Source: Blasia pusilla
Lineage: Eukaryota > Marchantiophyta > Marchantiopsida > Blasiales
Assembly (NCBI GenBank): GCA_050084515.1
Contig: CM114271.1
Span: forward strand, 35,154,001 to 35,218,000
Direction: 5' to 3'
Length of the DNA stretch: 64,000 nucleotides
The notes beneath the pieces are model-generated. The model searched no databases and was not told the DNA's origin. It saw only the letters and a list, made by a program, of their open reading frames with translations. Every line of letters begins with the position of its first letter. Position 1 is the stretch's first letter. This document shows, piece by piece, positions 60,270 through 64,000 of the stretch. The translations under genes and the position numbers were made by a program.

Positions 60270-61682
60270 CACCACCATGTCAGGCAACTCTAGCTCCTCA
60301 TCCCCCAACGGGACCACCTGGTGCACGATCTCTAGGCCCACACGGACCGATTACTCGCTCTGGTGCCTTGTCTGGCCCTTGGTCCGGACGTAACTCAGGA
60401 GGTAAAATGAAACACCTAGCGCGTGTATGACCATACCTCTGACAATAGTCACAGTGATAACCTCTTGGTGCAACACTATCTCCTCCTCCATGTTGAGGCA
60501 TACGTCCATGACCCTCACGAGTGCAATCGCGCTGATGATGGGCTCCAGCACATGACCAAAAAGTAATAGTAGGCGGCTGCTGCTTAGCCGCATATGAAGG
60601 CGCAGGTCTTTGTGGCACGGCCTCCCGGTATCCTCCCTAAGCTCGTGGTGCCACAGTCGACCTATCTCGGAGTCCACGTTGCTGCACAGGTAGTGCAGAC
60701 AATCGTGACTGCTCTCACCCAGAACCCATGGTGGCTACGCTCTCCTCCGCCATGTTGCGCTCAATGTTCTTGGCGTTCCTAAAAACATCTCTCAATGTAG
60801 GGGAGGTGTTCATAAGAAGCACCCCTCCCGCATCCGTATCCGCAGGGTCCGGTCGAGCATCGCATATCATGACTGGATAGCCTGAGCCTCTGTCACCCCC
60901 GGATTAACGTTGATCAACCGGCGCAAGCGAGTGTAAGCCTCACGCAAACTCTCATCCGGGCGCCTCTGGAAGTCGTGGATGCTCCATAACTTCTCTGTCC
61001 GTACCCCCTGGAAGCTTGCCCTCAACTCAGCAAAGAACTCAACCACGGAGTTGAACTTGGGAGGAACTCGACTAGACGGTGCAACTGCTCCAGTGCAAGT
61101 GACCCCTCCTAAAACATCACTAGTGGAAGAGGAAGTAGCCTCTCCTAACTCCTCCTCCTCATCTAGGAACGGCTCCGTCCATGACACATAGCGTGGGTCA
61201 TAGTAGAGTCGCCATGCCTCAATCTATTGTGCATATCTGTAGAAGAACTCATGGTAATCGTCCATGGATGCCCCCTCTAAATATTGGAACATACCGTTCC
61301 ATGCTGTAAACGGGTTGAACTCTCTAGAGTTCCTAGCCCGCTGTGAGTCACACCAACTCCTAAACTCCGCAATGAAGTCGTGTAGCTCTATGGTGCCTAC
61401 AGCACCCGAAAACCTACATGGTCCTCTACCCCGGTCGACCATCTCGTACGCCCAACTGGTAGGACCACTCAATGTGTATGGTGGATCACTAACACACTCC
61501 TTTACATGTTCCCCCTCGTCTGAAGACGACACAGAAGGAGATTGAGATGGTCTCTCACGTGGAGACCCTCGAAACCTCGCACCACTCCGGGTAAACCCTC
61601 CAAAGCTACTCTCAGGTCCACTACCTCGCCTCTCAAAATCCTGAAAAGACGCCGTGATGGCCCTCGTGCCCCTCTCACACAA
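60270..61682 (-). pseudogene. Gypsy Gag with zinc knuckle
   Basis: Gag packages the element RNA. From the first ATG-like start at 61682 the frame shows GAVGTIELHDFIAEFRSWCD and NPFTAWNGMFQYLEGASMDD, then after a stop MSWTEPFLDEEEEL. The retrotransposon Gag core is FNSVVEFFAELRASFQGVRT with DESLREAYTRLRRLI. The CCHC knuckle CDYCQRYGHTRARC (spacing 2, 4, 4) is intact near 60430. Three frames are needed, so it is dead. Confidence 0.85.
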
Positions 61683-62849
61683 TCACTCTCAACCTCACGA
61701 GTAATCCCTCAATCACTCATCCTAAACATGCGGCACTCGATCTACACTCTCCCTCCCCGTGACGTGTAACGTGCGGCAACAAGCGGCGTGGTGCGGCAAA
61801 TCGACCAGGCTATCATCTCATCGACAACCTACCCTCAACTCCGAACATCCCACACAGGTCTATGTCCCCTAAACCACATATATAAATGATGCTCTCAGCA
61901 TCCATACAACCCAATATCCCCAAATAAACTACCCAAATCCCAGAATTCCTACGCATGCAGGGTAAAGGACCAGAATGGGTAACCTTAACACATGTCGATG
62001 TCGCTCCTCAGCAACTGCAAATCTCGATCCCAACTCGGTCGTGGAGACAACTCCTCTAATCAGAAAGTCATATTCCTCCCGTATTGACGCTCCTCAAAAC
62101 TCCTCGATGGACACTGCAATTCCAGCAGAACGGTGGGGCGTTGCAGGCGGTATAGAACGGCTAGGAACGGCATGGCCCTTGATGGTAGGATCCGACACTC
62201 GGCAGCATACCCTCCTCAATCAACAATAAACCCACACTCTGCTCCACAATGACAGTGCAGCTCCACGATCGAGACGGTGCGGTGCAGCCACGAGCAGCAT
62301 GGCGCGGCAATCGGCGGCACGTTGCGGCTACGGGCGTCACGGCACAGTACTCAATCGTCATCGAGCAGCAACCAATCATAACATAGCAGCATGAAATCAA
62401 AACTCAAACACCATAACCGGAGGTCATCTACCATCACTGGTTGATGACGAAACTGTGATGACGGTGGCGGCCAAACCAAAGTACATGCTGGCGGCGCAAG
62501 TCAGAGAATCAACGGTGGTCGTGGAAGACCCTCCACTTCATAATGGCGGAAATGGCAATCAAAGGGTGGAAAACGTCCAAATGCGGCTTTGAGCAACGCT
62601 GGACAACGACAACGACCGACGGTGGCCGGTGGATGGTGGATGGTGGACGGTGACGGTTGATCGTTGATGGTGACGACGGACCGTTGACGGTGATAGTTGA
62701 CCATTGACGGTGACCGTTGACCGTTGACCGGTGATGGTGACTATGACGGCGACGACCTCCGCCGGCGTGGCGGCTGGTTTAGGGTTTGAACAATTTAACC
62801 CTAAAAATTGCCTAGCAATGGCAATTTTGCAAGATTGACCATAACTTTT
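61683..62849. other. Leader region of the gypsy element
   Basis: No coding family was recognised. 62630-62750 is a minisatellite of GACGGT / GTTGAC words (for example GGTGACGGTTGATCGTTGAT and GGTGACCGTTGACCGTTGAC). A clear primer-binding site was not found. Confidence 0.45.
62630..62750 (+). repeat. GACGGT/GTTGAC-type minisatellite
   Basis: Short words of the form GGTGACGGTTGA and GACCGTTGACGGTGA repeat with drift for about 120 bases, on a TGATGG background. Confidence 0.8.
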
Positions 62850-63832
62850 TACTCGCAACTCAAAATTGCGCACTGTTTGCTGCACAACGTGCATAGCTTC
62901 ACGATCTATGACGAAGTCAAAAAATATTTGGAATTGGACATTCCGGTAAAAATTGATGGGGACTGTTGTAAAGCCCAATGTCTATTTCTCCTACACAAAA
63001 TTCGGCAGCACTTCCGTGCTGATTTCTCCCAACGAAAATGTAAAACGTGTGAAAATACAAATCAGCAAGCTACATGGTGCTCCCGAGAGCACCAGCATGG
63101 GGAAACCCGCCCCCATAATCAATTCCTATCAGAAATTGGGTAGTGCTTCCGCGCGCCACTCTTCCACACAAAAAATCGGCAAATGCAAAGAACAATCAAA
63201 GGAGCCCTTGCTCCGGTGAGCACTCCCATGAGCCGCTGAACCGGGAACACGGTCCCCAACCTGAAAAAATAGTGAGTGACGAGCGAGCTCCCCCATGAAG
63301 CTCTCTCACTCTCTCATTCTCTCTTTGTAAATTAAGATCCAATCTCTCTCTACACCATCTCACACCATAGCTCTCAAAGGTGTGCACTCTCTCTCATGTC
63401 AAACCAAACCCACTCTCCTAATGAGAGGCTTGGGTTACACTCATAAGGCAAGGGACCATAGCTCCGCCGCCTCATGCCAAGAGGTTCAACAAAGAGAGAA
63501 TGAGCTTTCAAGCTCCCTCTCTTGGAGGTATATCCCCTTTCCTCTCCCAAGCCCTCTCAACGGTAACCTATGCTCGTAGGTCACCTCCTTGGCTGTTGAC
63601 CCGCTGTAGCGGATCAAGGGCTACTTCCCAAAGTGGAAAGTCAACTATCCCCAACATGGAAACTTATCCGAAATTGTAAGTTTCTCTATATGACCTCTTG
63701 AGGCCCCGGGAAACCTGCTCTCTCAGATTTCCCGGGGCCTCAACAAGTCATTCTCGACCTCCTGGGCTTGTACTCCACTACTCATGCAAACGCTCTACTA
63801 GATCCCACCGATTTATTCTAACAGTTGTGACA
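62850..63832 (-). repeat. LTR of family C
   Basis: It matches 1-958 over its length in the same orientation. On the minus strand it starts TGTCACAACTG. Its position upstream of gag suits a 5' LTR for the gypsy element, but the 3' LTR candidate begins differently, so ownership is unsettled. Confidence 0.65.
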
Positions 63833-64000
63833 AGGATCTCAATTAATGATGGATAGGAGTGGAGCGCGAGTTGTACGTGATTTCCCTTTTCTTAACCCAT
63901 ACCACGTGAAGGTTATCTTTGTAGATAGGCGCTGGTTTACTCGTTATCTAGTCTACCACTTTGGGGAGGCATTCATGAACTAGGTTATGCAATCACCAAC
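63833..64000. other. Sequence beyond the LTR, no recognised gene
   Basis: No coding family or repeat was recognised in this short edge stretch. Confidence 0.4.

Larger units (their letters stand above)
47331..62849 (-). mobile_element. Ty3/gypsy retrotransposon with an internal C5-DNA methyltransferase and a PHD finger
   Basis: Read on the minus strand the order is gag, protease, C5 methyltransferase, reverse transcriptase, RNase H, integrase, PHD finger. The methyltransferase sits between protease and reverse transcriptase in one pol reading. About 7.2 kb of foreign DNA interrupts it (51462-58655). Stops and frameshifts make it non-autonomous. The 5' LTR may be 62850-63832, but its start (TGTCAC) does not match the candidate 3' LTR start (TTGTGG), so the outer ends are unresolved. 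Confidence 0.85.

Noticed and set aside
62850-63832. Firm assignment as the 5' LTR of the methyltransferase-bearing gypsy element
   Set aside because: Its first bases do not match the candidate 3' LTR, and no primer-binding site was found next to it.

Overview
The window looks like nuclear DNA of a streptophyte, probably a non-seed plant or a charophyte alga. It holds one intact intron-rich host gene, a chloroplast-type ABC1 kinase, surrounded by nested and decayed transposable elements. The base-by-base reading gives an 18-exon kinase model in which every intron is GT-AG and the frame closes at 764 codons. All other coding material belongs to transposons and is broken. The taxonomic guess rests on plant-type Ty1/copia, Ty3/gypsy and CACTA domains and on the kinase, and is not firm.

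Layout. 1-958 is a long terminal repeat (LTR) fragment on the minus strand. 959-6770 is a minus-strand gypsy remnant split by a complete but dead copia element (1403-6688) with target-site copies GAAAG. 6980-7560 is a plus-strand gypsy RNase H remnant with an internal 168-base duplication. 7560-16590 has no gene I can recognise. 16591-25626 is the kinase gene on the minus strand. 26815-27311 holds a degenerate 72-base tandem repeat and a hairpin. 27312-30952 shows no gene. 30953-36231 is a second copia copy, which carries a patch of gypsy sequence in its RNase H region. 36237-37470 is a gypsy gag-integrase deletion derivative. 37480-44580 is a decayed CACTA-type DNA transposon interrupted by LTRs and containing a perfect (GA)105 tract. 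44587-45890 is an LTR with the start of a truncated element.

The most unusual part is 46.7-63.8 kb. A minus-strand Ty3/gypsy element runs from about 61.7 to 47.3 kb. Its order is gag, protease, C5-cytosine DNA methyltransferase, reverse transcriptase, RNase H, integrase and a C-terminal PHD finger. Its methyltransferase is cut between motif I and motif IV by about 7.2 kb of foreign, CpG-rich, plus-strand DNA (about 51462-58655). That insert carries a frameshifted gene with a ParB-like DGNHR motif and, further on, what appears to be a beta-class amino-methyltransferase (a DPPF-like motif before a GDLVFD motif I). Its two intron-like gaps hold arrays of GC-rich palindromes, and one of them is part of a 280-base-arm inverted repeat. 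So one DNA-methylation gene carried by a mobile element has been interrupted by a second element that also seems to encode DNA modification.

The transposon genes cannot act together as they stand because they contain stops and frameshifts. The kinase is probably the only functional protein gene here.
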